Source of the DNA: Auanema rhodensis | Taxonomy: Eukaryota; Nematoda; Chromadorea; Rhabditida; Rhabditidae | DNA: 64,000 bases | Direction of reading: 5' to 3' | NCBI GenBank assembly: GCA_964057225.1 | Contig: CAXKVF010000076.1 | Span: 186,001 to 250,000 of the forward strand | Part shown: positions 54,865-64,000 of the stretch, piece by piece | How the letters are laid out: the number at the start of each line of letters is the position of its first letter | Numbering within the stretch: position 1 is the stretch's first letter | Made by a program: the position numbers and the translations under genes | Notes under the pieces: generated by a model | What the model was told of the DNA's origin: nothing | Database searches by the model: none | The model's input: the letters and a program-made list of their open reading frames with translations, nothing else

Positions 54865-55344
54865 TTATTTATTTTATTTTATTTCAGTTCAACAATACCA
54901 CAGGTTACAATATATGAGTGAAAAATGTGTGTTGTCGTGTGAAAAAAAAAGATTAACCTTTCGGTAGTTGAGAAAAAGATAAGAAAAAGAGAGAACACTA
55001 ACGTAATGTTCGATTTGTGAAACTTGAAACACCATGTTCTTGACGATTGTTGTGAGAAGACTTTTACTGATCTCAGCTTTGAAATAAGAAACAATTCGAA
55101 GCTTATCACTTCTACCGTTGACGAGGTGCGGTGATACCAAGAAAACAAAGGTCAAGCCCGTTCTGTCAATGAGTGATAACCACGCTCTGACCGTATGACT
55201 CATGTCTATAGGTCGGATGCGCGGGAAATACTGAGTCAGGTAAACAAAGGAGACAAGAAAACAGGTAGAGTAAGCTCACAGAAACGAAAAAAAACAAAAA
55301 AAATAGTGAAATATATATGTAGTTAACAATAGCAACAATACATG
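54865..55344 (-). other. 3' UTR and tail of LINE-2
   Basis: This stretch of 480 bases has no convincing gene. The plus strand begins with TTATTTATTTTATTTTATTT, a mixed AAAT/AAAAT tail in the sense strand. Near the tail it has sense CTGTGGTATTG, similar to LINE-1, and it carries the shared block at 55124-55164. Short overlapping open frames here (54879-55203) lack coding character. Confidence 0.75.
55124..55164 (-). promoter_or_regulatory. Conserved 3' UTR block, LINE-2 copy
   Basis: The sense strand holds AGAACGGGCTTGAC and CACCGCACCT, 17 bases apart, identical to the two strings in LINE-1. The spacer differs, and only a short GACC/GGT-type pairing can be drawn. See the LINE-1 copy for the proposed role. 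Confidence 0.55.
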
Positions 55345-58212
55345 TTAAATTTTACAATTGCGAAATTTACAGTTTTTCAGGTAGCTACGAAAATTATACG
55401 TTTTCTCAATATTAACAAACATGGGATGAAGTTCATTCCAATCTTGGATCCAGCGATATTCAAAACTTGATAATGCAGCTTTTGAGAAGTACTGTGGTGC
55501 TACCAAAAGATAATCATGCTGACGAAATGAATATTGATGCTCTTTTAGTCTGAACAAGGTTTTACTAAGGATTGAGTTACCCTTTGCTATTTTGAAATAT
55601 TGGCAAAAATCAGCGATAACACGTCTGTTTATCAGCTCATCTGCCTTGAGGAACTCGAGCTTATTCATGTAGCCATGAATCTCAAGATTGGCACGCTTAA
55701 AAATCGCGTTGACAAACCTTTTTTGAACACTCTCTATAAATTGAATGTCTTTTTTGAGGTATGGAGACCAAACCTCAGAGGCATACTCCAATATAGGTCT
55801 AACATAGCAACAAAACAAACGGAAGAGTAGTTTGGGGCAAGAACTGTTGAAGCATCTCAGAATGAGCTTACAACGTTTGGTAGCGGTAGAGGTAATTGAT
55901 TGAAAGTGGGGACCAAAAGAAAGGTTTTTGTCTATAATAACTCCCAAATCTTTAAAGTTATTGACGGATTCAAGTAAACAGTCATTGATTTGAAAGCTCA
56001 CAGCGCCTTCAACTTTCCCTATAACCATGATTTTAGACTTTTTAACGTTTATGAGCATATCATTGCTTTTACACCAAGCTGAAAGAAAATCAAGTGAACA
56101 CTGCAGGCTAGGAGCATTTGCCGAGAATAGTTTAATATCGTCAGCATAAGCAATAGCTTGAGTGTCGCCTGTAAATTTTTCCAGTAAATCATTAACATAC
56201 AAAAGAAAGAAAAGAGGGCCCAAAACAGTCCCTTGAGGAACACCGCAATGTATTTCCCGGGGTTTAGATAAAACATCGCCCTGTACAACAGAGAATGATC
56301 TACCAGCAAGAAATTGTTTGAAAAATTTAATGAGCGAGCTATGTAAACCAAAAGAGTGTAATTTATGCAGCAAAATATCATGATTTATTTTATCAAATGC
56401 TTTTGAGAAATCAATAAAAGCAGTATAAATTGCGTTGCGGCGTTCCTTAAGGCATCTCCATTGAGAGTGAGCACTCAGAAGTGCGGTAGACGTGCTACAA
56501 CCAGGAAGAAAACCATGCTGAGAAGAACAAATTAGATTTTTACGAAGTAAATAATCTATTAATTCTTTTCTTATGATGCGTTCAAAAACTTTAGAGATAG
56601 AAGCAGTTAAAGAGATAGGCCTGTAATTTTTAGGATCACTGACGTTACCAGATTTATAGACGGGTTTAACCCATGCTGTTTTCCACCCGTTAGGACAAAC
56701 ACCAAACGACACAAACGCATTGAAAAAATATGTAATAGGACGAACAAGAGAAGGAGCACACCTATTAAGAAATAAATAGGGGATTCCATCAGGTGACGTA
56801 CATACACGATTAGGAAGGTTTCTGAGAAACTTATAGACTGTAAGTTCCTCGATGTAGACATGCTTTTGTGGACTGGTAACAGCAGACTTGTTTGTAGGAC
56901 ATGGAGAACATTGACTATTGTATGGCGTGGAAAAAGGTTCAGAAAACATTTCTGATAGTAAGTTAGCTTTATCAACTGAATCTGATATTGTGTTGTTGTT
57001 ATGTTTGAGAAAAGGTGCTTCCACTGAACCACCCAAACGACCGCGACAAAATTTGTAAAACAATTTTTGATTACCTTGAAGAGAAATTTTATGTTCTTCA
57101 AAAGCACGTTGGCGTTTGATCAAGCCGTTTAATCTACGTACAAGCGCACGGTATCTAACAGAAGACGTGACACCAAAACATTTAGACAGCCTAGCAAGTC
57201 TGTTGTTAAGTAAAGATATGGAACGTGCAATGGACTGCTTGGTTTTAGTAACTTTGAAATTAGGGACATTACAGCGGATGACATCTCTGAGTATTTCAGT
57301 GAATGATTCATACGCCGTACAAACATCTAGATGTGAAAAAGAGTGTACAAAGTCAATAGAGCTGATTATATAGTTAATTTTATTATAATCTGCCGCATTG
57401 AAATTTCTTGAAAGCAAACGTTTAGGATGACAGATAGAGAGTTTAGGAGAACTGAGGCTGGACTGGGAGATAGTTCTAAGGTTGAGATTACCGTTAAAAC
57501 GTTGGGGTGATAATAAATTATTACAATCGACATGGAAAAAAAGAGATTGATGATCGGAAGTGCCAAAGGGTGGTAAACAATCAATATCGGAAACAGTTTC
57601 AGATACATTAGTTACAACACAATCCAGAGTAAATGTACTACGAGTGGGAAAGGACACAAGTTGGGAGCATCCTTTGGATACAATAAATTCTAAGAAGGAT
57701 TTGGCTTGGGGGGAGTTTTTAGTCAGAGAGTAATTTTCCCAGTTGATACGAGAAAAATTAAAATCGCCAATGAGAATAAATTTTTCTTTGAACATTTCAC
57801 AAGAATTGAGATAATCAAGGAAAAGGTTGAAAGATGCGGTTGAGCAAGATGGGGCACGGTAACATATACAAAAAGTAAGAAAAGGGGGGGAAGCTAATGT
57901 GAAACATACAACTTGACAATAATTGCTAAAAGAATGTGAGGTAACATTGATTAAAGAGAGGTGTTTTTTGATCAAAACCAAAACACCACCTCCTCTAGTA
58001 TCAACACTCCTATCACTACGGATAACATAATATAAATCAGAAAGTGGTAAAGTTGAGCTACAGATATCACTATTTAGCCAACTTTCATTGAAACAAATAA
58101 TGTCAGGGTTATAAGCAGTGGAAACAAAATTGAAATGGGGGAATTTGTTCAAAACAGAACGAGCATTAGAGAAATAGACCGAGAGGGGGGCAGGGAAAGA
58201 AGTATGATTAAC
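55345..58212 (-). CDS. LINE-2 ORF2: AP-type endonuclease plus reverse transcriptase
   Basis: The same enzyme type as LINE-1 ORF2. Numbering from a TTG at 58152, the endonuclease shows NESW with its Glu at 23, RGGG (53-56), GDFN (129-132) and SDH (199-201), with SNARSVLN just before the TTG. The RT shows WKTAW (490-494), NYRPISLT (509-516), FIDFSKAFD (Asp581), GVPQGTVLGP (637-646) and YADD (669-672). A C-terminal extension without RNase H follows. The frame is open from 58266 with no internal stop. There is no ATG until residue 120, inside the endonuclease core, so an AUG start cannot make the full enzyme. I place entry at 58212, after a predicted +1 slip at the end of ORF1, giving 955 added residues. 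Confidence 0.93.
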   Translation of the reverse strand, partial: VNHTSFPAPLSVYFSNARSVLNKFPHFNFVSTAYNPDIICFNESWLNSDICSSTLPLSDLYYVIRSDRSVDTRGGGVLVLIKKHLSLINVTSHSFSNYCQVVCFTLASPPFLTFCICYRAPSCSTASFNLFLDYLNSCEMFKEKFILIGDFNFSRINWENYSLTKNSPQAKSFLEFIVSKGCSQLVSFPTRSTFTLDCVVTNVSETVSDIDCLPPFGTSDHQSLFFHVDCNNLLSPQRFNGNLNLRTISQSSLSSPKLSICHPKRLLSRNFNAADYNKINYIISSIDFVHSFSHLDVCTAYESFTEILRDVIRCNVPNFKVTKTKQSIARSISLLNNRLARLSKCFGVTSSVRYRALVRRLNGLIKRQRAFEEHKISLQGNQKLFYKFCRGRLGGSVEAPFLKHNNNTISDSVDKANLLSEMFSEPFSTPYNSQCSPCPTNKSAVTSPQKHVYIEELTVYKFLRNLPNRVCTSPDGIPYLFLNRCAPSLVRPITYFFNAFVSFGVCPNGWKTAWVKPVYKSGNVSDPKNYRPISLTASISKVFERIIRKELIDYLLRKNLICSSQHGFLPGCSTSTALLSAHSQWRCLKERRNAIYTAFIDFSKAFDKINHDILLHKLHSFGLHSSLIKFFKQFLAGRSFSVVQGDVLSKPREIHCGVPQGTVLGPLFFLLYVNDLLEKFTGDTQAIAYADDIKLFSANAPSLQCSLDFLSAWCKSNDMLINVKKSKIMVIGKVEGAVSFQINDCLLESVNNFKDLGVIIDKNLSFGPHFQSITSTATKRCKLILRCFNSSCPKLLFRLFCCYVRPILEYASEVWSPYLKKDIQFIESVQKRFVNAIFKRANLEIHGYMNKLEFLKADELINRRVIADFCQYFKIAKGNSILSKTLFRLKEHQYSFRQHDYLLVAPQYFSKAALSSFEYRWIQDWNELHPMFVNIEKTYNFRSYLKNCKFRNCKI

Positions 58213-58219
58213 GAAAGCT
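58208..58219 (-). promoter_or_regulatory. Predicted +1 ribosomal frameshift site, LINE-2
   Basis: ORF1 ends AGC TTT CGT TAA in the sense strand. A +1 slip on TTT gives TTC GTT AAT, joining ORF2 in frame. Codon order and frame relation are the same as in LINE-1 (TCC TTT CGT TAA), while the surrounding sequence is largely different, which argues for conservation. Confidence 0.6.
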
Positions 58220-59224
58220 ATGTTTTGGAGGTGGAAGTGATTTGGTGGAGGGAGTATGATTAGGAACTAGGGGGAGACTTGAGGTAGGGTCAGATAGGGA
58301 AGGTGCGGTAAGAGGTATTGTTGGGTTTTTAACTCTGGGACAAGAGAGTGATCTCAGAGCATAAGGAGCATGTCGTGTTTTTCGTCTTGAGGGTGAAGGA
58401 AATTGACAAGAAGACCTGTCGACCTGAAGAGAAGTACGGCTTGCTTTGGAAGGTGGAGGAGCAATTTGTACAATATTTGGGGAAGAAGGGGAAACAGGAG
58501 AAATAAGATGAGTACAGGTAGGAGCTGGAGTAGGAGAACTAATTGAGGATATTTTTTTGATGACCTTAACAATTTTGAAATTACGAACAATATGAAGGGT
58601 GTTAGTCCCAGTAGAATTCATAACCTTGCACTTTTCCTTCAATTCACGTTCAAGTTCTATTTCGAAAGGGAAATAGTCTCTTCTCACAAAAGTTTTTTTG
58701 AGTGAAGCGGAAAGAACTTCTTTGTGATTGCGGATTAGTTGTATGCAAGTATCACGAATTTGTTCACTAGGGCAATTTATAGCAATAGGGCCAGGGAGTT
58801 TGGTCTTAGAATTGTAGCGGGTAACAACAATTGCACGAGAGCTTAATAAACTACATATTTCAGTGTTCTTGGACAGATTAAGAACATCCGACACAAGAGA
58901 AGTGGGATCGGAGGAAAAGTCCGTACTGCTCAATGGAACATTGAACCAAAGGAGTTTTGTAGCACGGTCAGGGAATTTCGACTTTTCTGAACTTATGTTA
59001 ACTAAATTAGATACAACCTCTTGAGAAGTACCATTTTTGAGCGAGCTACAAAGTGAGGCAACCTTTGATTCTAGTTCCGCAATACGGGTACAATTAGAAT
59101 TAACGGTAGTTTGGATAGAGAAAATAATGCCACGTAATTCAGAAGAGAATTGGGAGAAAGATTCTTTGAGAGAATCAGAAAGTGCGGTAAAATCGGATTT
59201 TGAAACAGATTGGGAAAAGGACAT
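58208..59224 (-). CDS. LINE-2 ORF1: RNA-binding/chaperone-type protein, 338 aa
   Basis: Counterpart of LINE-1 ORF1. It starts at ATG 59224 (MSFSQSVSKSDF); the open frame continues upstream, but only into satellite sequence, so that part is not the gene. Residues about 10-65 look like a coiled coil. The conserved domain includes LLWFNVPL (91-98), VVTR (133-136), PGPIAINCPS (144-153) and FVRRDYFPFEIELERELKEK (179-198), then VRNFKIVKV (213-221). The tail is Pro/Ser-rich with a basic patch (RRKTR, 280-284) but no AT-hook-like core. As in LINE-1 the protein ends in Ser-Phe-Arg at the proposed frameshift site, and there is no zinc knuckle. Function is inferred from position and from the LINE-1 match. 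Confidence 0.88.
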   Translation of the reverse strand: MSFSQSVSKSDFTALSDSLKESFSQFSSELRGIIFSIQTTVNSNCTRIAELESKVASLCSSLKNGTSQEVVSNLVNISSEKSKFPDRATKLLWFNVPLSSTDFSSDPTSLVSDVLNLSKNTEICSLLSSRAIVVTRYNSKTKLPGPIAINCPSEQIRDTCIQLIRNHKEVLSASLKKTFVRRDYFPFEIELERELKEKCKVMNSTGTNTLHIVRNFKIVKVIKKISSISSPTPAPTCTHLISPVSPSSPNIVQIAPPPSKASRTSLQVDRSSCQFPSPSRRKTRHAPYALRSLSCPRVKNPTIPLTAPSLSDPTSSLPLVPNHTPSTKSLPPPKHSFR

Positions 59225-59248
59225 AGTGAAAAAAGGAATGAAAAACAC

Positions 59249-62200
59249 ATATGGACATGGGGAATCTAATTTTGAAAACCGCATCTCTTCATCTTTCACG
59301 TGAAGCGAGTTACATACCAAGTGCACATCACGTGTACATTTAATTAGCATAAATTAAAGTTCACGTAAATTTCAAAGTCATGGTTACCATGAAGCAATAT
59401 CAATAAAAATTTGTTTTTAGACTAATATGGACATGGGGAATCTAATTTTGAAAACCGCATCTCTTCATCTTTCACGTGAAGCGAGTTACATACCAAGTGC
59501 ACATCACGTGTACATTTAATTAGCATAAATTAAAGTTCACGTAAATTTCAAAGTCATGGTTACCATGCACCAATATCAATAAAAATTTGTTTTTAGACTA
59601 ATATGGACATGGGGAATCTAATTTTGAAAACCGCATCTCTTTATCTTTCACGTGAAGCGAGTTACATACCAAGTGCACATCACGTGTACATTTAATTAGC
59701 ATAAATTAAAGTTCACGTAAATTTCAAAGTCATGGTTACCATGCACCAATATCAATAAAAATTTGTTTTTAGACTAATATGGACATGGGGAATCTAATTT
59801 TGAAAACCGCATCTCTTTATCTTTCACGTGAAGCGAGTTACATACCAAGTGCACATCTCGTGTACATTTAATTAGCATAAATTAAAGTTCACGTAAATTT
59901 CAAAGTCATGGTTACCATGAAGCAATATCACTAAAAATTTGTTTTTAGACTAATATGGACATGGGGAATCTAATTTTGAAAACCGCATCTCTTTATCTTT
60001 CACGTGAAGCGAGTTACATACCAAGTGCACATCACGTGTACATTTAATTAGCATAAATTAAAGTTCACGTAAATTTCAAAGTCATGGTTACCATGAACCA
60101 ATATCAATAAAAATTTGTTTTTAGACTAATATGGACATGGGGAATCTAATTTTAAAAACCGCATCTCTTTATCTTTCACGTGAAGCGAGTTACATACCAA
60201 GTGCACATCACGTGTACATTTAATTAGCATAAATTAAAGTTCACGTAAATTTCAAAGTCATGGTTACCATGAAGCAATATCAATAAAAATTTGTTTTTAG
60301 ACTAATATGGACATGGGGAATCTAATTTTGAAAACCGCATCTCTTTATCTTTCACGTGAAGCGAGTTACACACCAAGTGCACATCACGTGTACATTTAAT
60401 TAGCATAAATTAAAGTTCACGTAAATTTCAAAGTCATGGTTACCATGAACCAATATCAATAAAAATTTGTTTTTAGACTAATATGGACATGGGGAATCTA
60501 ATTTTGAAAACCGCATCTCTTTATCTTTCACGTGAAGCGAGTTACATACCAAGTGCACATCACGTGTACATTTAATTAGCATAAATTAAAGTTCACGTAA
60601 ATTTCAAAGTCATGGTTACCATGCACCAATATCAATAAAAATTTGTTTTTAGACTAATATGGACATGGGGAATCTAATTTTGAAAACCGCATCTCTTTAT
60701 CTTTCACGTGAAGCGAGTTACATACCAAGTGCACATCACGTGTACATTTAATTAGCATAAATTAAAGTTCACGTAAATTTCAAAGTCATGGTTACCATGC
60801 ACCAATATCAATAAAAATTTGTTTTTAGACTAATATGGACATGGGGAATCTAATTTTGAAAACCGCATCTCTTTATCTTTCACGTGAAGCGAGTTACATA
60901 CCAAGTGCACATCACGTGTACATTTAATTAGCATAAATTAAAGTTCACGTAAATTTCAAAGTCATGGTTACCATGCACCAATATCAATAAAAATTTGTTT
61001 TTAGACTAATATGGACATGAGGAATCTAATTTTGAAAACCGCATCTCTTTATCTTTCACGTGAAGCGAGTTACATACCGAGTGCACATCACGTGTACATT
61101 TAATTAGCATAAATTAAAGTTCACGTAAATTTCAAAGTCATGGTTACCATGCACCAATATCAATAAAAATTTGTTTTTAGACTAATATGGACATGGGGAA
61201 TCTAATTTTGAAAACCGCATCTCTTCATCTTTCACGTGAAGCGAGTTACATACCAAGTGCACATCACGTGTACATTTAATTAGCATAAATTAAAGTTCAC
61301 GTAAATTTCAAAGTCATGGTTACCATGAACCAATATCAATTAAAATTTGTTTTTAGACTAATATGGACATGGGCAATCTAATTTTGAAAACCGCATCTCT
61401 TTATCTTTCACGTGAAGCGAGTTACATACCAAGTGCACATCACGTGTACATTTAATTAGCATAAATTAAAGTTCACGTAAATTTCAAAGTCATGGTTACC
61501 ATGCACCAATATCAATAAAAATTTGTTTTTAGACTAATATGGACATGGGGAATCTAATTTTGAAAACCGCATCTCTTTATCTTTCACGTGAAGCGAGTTA
61601 CATACCAAGTGCACATCACGTGTACATTTAATTAGCATAAATTAAAGTTCACGTAAATTTCAAAGTCATGGTTACCATGCACCAATATCAATAAAAATTT
61701 GTTTTTAGACTAATATGGACATGGGGAATCTAATTTTGAAAACCGCATCTCTTCATCTTTCACGTGAAGCGAGTTACATACCAAGTGCACATCACGTGTA
61801 CATTTAATTAGCATAAATTAAAGTTCACGTAAATTTCAAAGTCATGGTTACCATGCACCAATATCAATAAAAATTTGTTTTTAGACTAATATGGACATGG
61901 GGAATCTAATTTTGAAAACCGCATCTCTTTATCTTTCACGTGAAGCGAGTTACATACCAAGTGCACATCACGTGTACATTTAATTAGCATAAATTAAAGT
62001 TCACGTAAATTTCAAAGTCATGGTTACCATGCACCAATATCAATAAAAATTTGTTTTTAGACTAATATGGACATGGGGAATCTAATTTTGAAAACCGCAT
62101 CTCTTTATCTTTCACGTGAAGCGAGTTACATACCAAGTGCACATCACGTGTACATTTAATTAGCATAAATTAAAGTTCACGTAAATTTCAAAGTCATGGT

Positions 62201-64000
62201 TACCATGAACCAATATCAATAAAAATTTGTTTTTAGACTAATATGGACATGGGGAATCTAATTTTAAAAACCGCATCTCTTTATCTTTCACGTGAAGCGA
62301 GTTACATACCAAGTGCACATCACGTGTACATTTAATTAGCATAAATTAAAGTTCACGTAAATTTCAAAGTCATGGTTACCATGAAGCAATATCAATAAAA
62401 ATTTGTTTTTAGACTAATATGGACATGGGGAATCTAATTTTGAAAACCGCATCTCTTTATCTTTCACGTGAAGCGAGTTACACACCAAGTGCACATCACG
62501 TGTACATTTAATTAGCATAAATTAAAGTTCACGTAAATTTCAAAGTCATGGTTACCATGAACCAATATCAATAAAAATTTGTTTTTAGACTAATATGGAC
62601 ATGGGGAATCTAATTTTGAAAACCGCATCTCTTTATCTTTCACGTGAAGCGAGTTACATACCAAGTGCACATCACGTGTACATTTAATTAGCATAAATTA
62701 AAGTTCACGTAAATTTCAAAGTCATGGTTACCATGCACCAATATCAATAAAAATTTGTTTTTAGACTAATATGGACATGGGGAATCTAATTTTGAAAACC
62801 GCATCTCTTTATCTTTCACGTGAAGCGAGTTACATACCAAGTGCACATCACGTGTACATTTAATTAGCATAAATTAAAGTTCACGTAAATTTCAAAGTCA
62901 TGGTTACCATGCACCAATATCAATAAAAATTTGTTTTTAGACTAATATGGACATGGGGAATCTAATTTTGAAAACCGCATCTCTTTATCTTTCACGTGAA
63001 GCGAGTTACATACCAAGTGCACATCACGTGTACATTTAATTAGCATAAATTAAAGTTCACGTAAATTTCAAAGTCATGGTTACCATGCACCAATATCAAT
63101 AAAAATTTGTTTTTAGACTAATATGGACATGAGGAATCTAATTTTGAAAACCGCATCTCTTTATCTTTCACGTGAAGCGAGTTACATACCGAGTGCACAT
63201 CACGTGTACATTTAATTAGCATAAATTAAAGTTCACGTAAATTTCAAAGTCATGGTTACCATGCACCAATATCAATAAAAATTTGTTTTTAGACTAATAT
63301 GGACATGGGGAATCTAATTTTGAAAACCGCATCTCTTCATCTTTCACGTGAAGCGAGTTACATACCAAGTGCACATCACGTGTACATTTAATTAGCATAA
63401 ATTAAAGTTCACGTAAATTTCAAAGTCATGGTTACCATGAACCAATATCAATTAAAATTTGTTTTTAGACTAATATGGACATGGGCAATCTAATTTTGAA
63501 AACCGCATCTCTTTATCTTTCACGTGAAGCGAGTTACATACCAAGTGCACATCACGTGTACATTTAATTAGCATAAATTAAAGTTCACGTAAATTTCAAA
63601 GTCATGGTTACCATGCACCAATATCAATAAAAATTTGTTTTTAGACTAATATGGACATGGGGAATCTAATTTTGAAAACCGCATCTCTTTATCTTTCACG
63701 TGAAGCGAGTTACATACCAAGTGCACATCACGTGTACATTTAATTAGCATAAATTAAAGTTCACGTAAATTTCAAAGTCATGGTTACCATGCACCAATAT
63801 CAATAAAAATTTGTTTTTAGACTAATATGGACATGGGGAATCTAATTTTGAAAACCGCATCTCTTCATCTTTCACGTGAAGCGAGTTACATACCAAGTGC
63901 ACATCACGTGTACATTTAATTAGCATAAATTAAAGTTCACGTAAATTTCAAAGTCATGGTTACCATGCACCAATATCAATAAAAATTTGTTTTTAGACTA
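59249..64000 (-). repeat. 176-bp satellite array, reverse orientation (about 27 monomers, runs off the window)
   Basis: The monomer interrupted by LINE-2 resumes with ATATGGACATGG, and the array continues to the end of the window without another insertion. CTCTTCATC and CATGAAGC variants are frequent in this part. Confidence 0.97.
59960..64000 (-). repeat. 12-monomer (2112-bp) higher-order repeat, two copies (second cut by window end)
   Basis: Rare variants recur 2112 bp apart: TTTTAAAAACC near 60151 and 62263, GTTACACACC at 60366 and 62478, GACATGAGGAATC near 61018 and 63130, and CATACCGAGTG near 61079 and 63191, plus GGGCAATC with ATCAATTAAAA once in each copy. The unit length equals that of the 1-4224 block, but the variants are different. 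Confidence 0.85.

Larger units (their letters stand above)
54865..59248 (-). mobile_element. LINE-2: nearly complete non-LTR retrotransposon of a second family, 4.4 kb
   Basis: The element is inserted within the satellite string GACTAATATGG, in the same orientation as LINE-1. It has ORF1, ORF2 and a 480-bp 3' UTR ending in an (AAAT)/(AAAAT) tail. Its proteins align with those of LINE-1 in order and motifs (for example WKTAW and NYRPISLT in the RT) but differ widely elsewhere, so it is a separate family of the same clade. It lacks the 21-bp repeats and pyrimidine leader and begins only 24 bases before the ORF1 ATG. It may therefore be 5'-truncated just short of, or naturally start near, ORF1. 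Confidence 0.95.

Noticed and set aside
55600-57608. Small open frames on both strands within LINE-2 ORF2
   Set aside because: They are other-frame shadows of the RT/EN gene, whose motifs are unambiguous in its own frame.
59225-59350. Upstream extension of LINE-2 ORF1
   Set aside because: Everything upstream of 59248 is satellite monomer, so this is a chance open frame.

Overview
This window is eukaryotic satellite DNA. It is almost entirely a tandem array of one 176-bp, roughly 68% A+T monomer (about 310 copies), interrupted by two nearly complete non-LTR retrotransposons (LINEs). The LINEs encode an apurinic-type endonuclease (EN) plus reverse transcriptase (RT) with no RNase H domain, an arrangement typical of the CR1/Jockey/L2 group of animals. 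The general look of the ORF1 and ORF2 proteins reminds me of nematode CR1-like elements, so an invertebrate, possibly a nematode, is my best guess. That is not proven by the window. I see no host gene, tRNA, rRNA or CRISPR array. Layout: 1-5029 is the satellite in one orientation (called forward). At 5030-5048 a 19-bp A/T-rich filler marks an inversion, and from 5049 to 64000 the satellite runs in reverse orientation. The inversion is a real inverted duplication: diagnostic monomer variants are mirrored across it for nearly 3 kb on each side, around a 337-bp spacer. LINE-1 (my label) lies at 21273-26274 on the minus strand. It has an 8-bp target-site duplication, an (AAAT)n 3' tail, a 3' UTR, ORF2, ORF1, a pyrimidine-rich leader and a 5' block of 21-bp tandem repeats. 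LINE-2 lies at 54865-59248, also on the minus strand. It belongs to a clearly different family of the same clade and has an almost absent 5' UTR. All four ORFs are intact, so both insertions look young. The satellite is organised into many nested higher-order repeats, always in whole multiples of 176 bp (3, 4, 7, 8, 11, 12, 16 and 24 monomers). Twelve-monomer (2112-bp) units occur at both ends of the window. Only a handful of indels were noticed. Most interesting observation: in both LINE families ORF1 ends in TTT CGT TAA, and the EN/RT frame overlaps it in the +1 frame. That frame has no ATG before the endonuclease in either family; in LINE-1 the first methionine codon lies beyond the YADD active site. 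A slip of one base on TTT would join ORF1 directly to EN/RT. The site resembles the UUU CGU +1 shift site known from influenza A segment 3. I infer that these LINEs make EN/RT as an ORF1-ORF2 fusion by programmed +1 frameshifting. The two families also share 3' UTR sequence blocks that are candidate recognition sites for their own RT.
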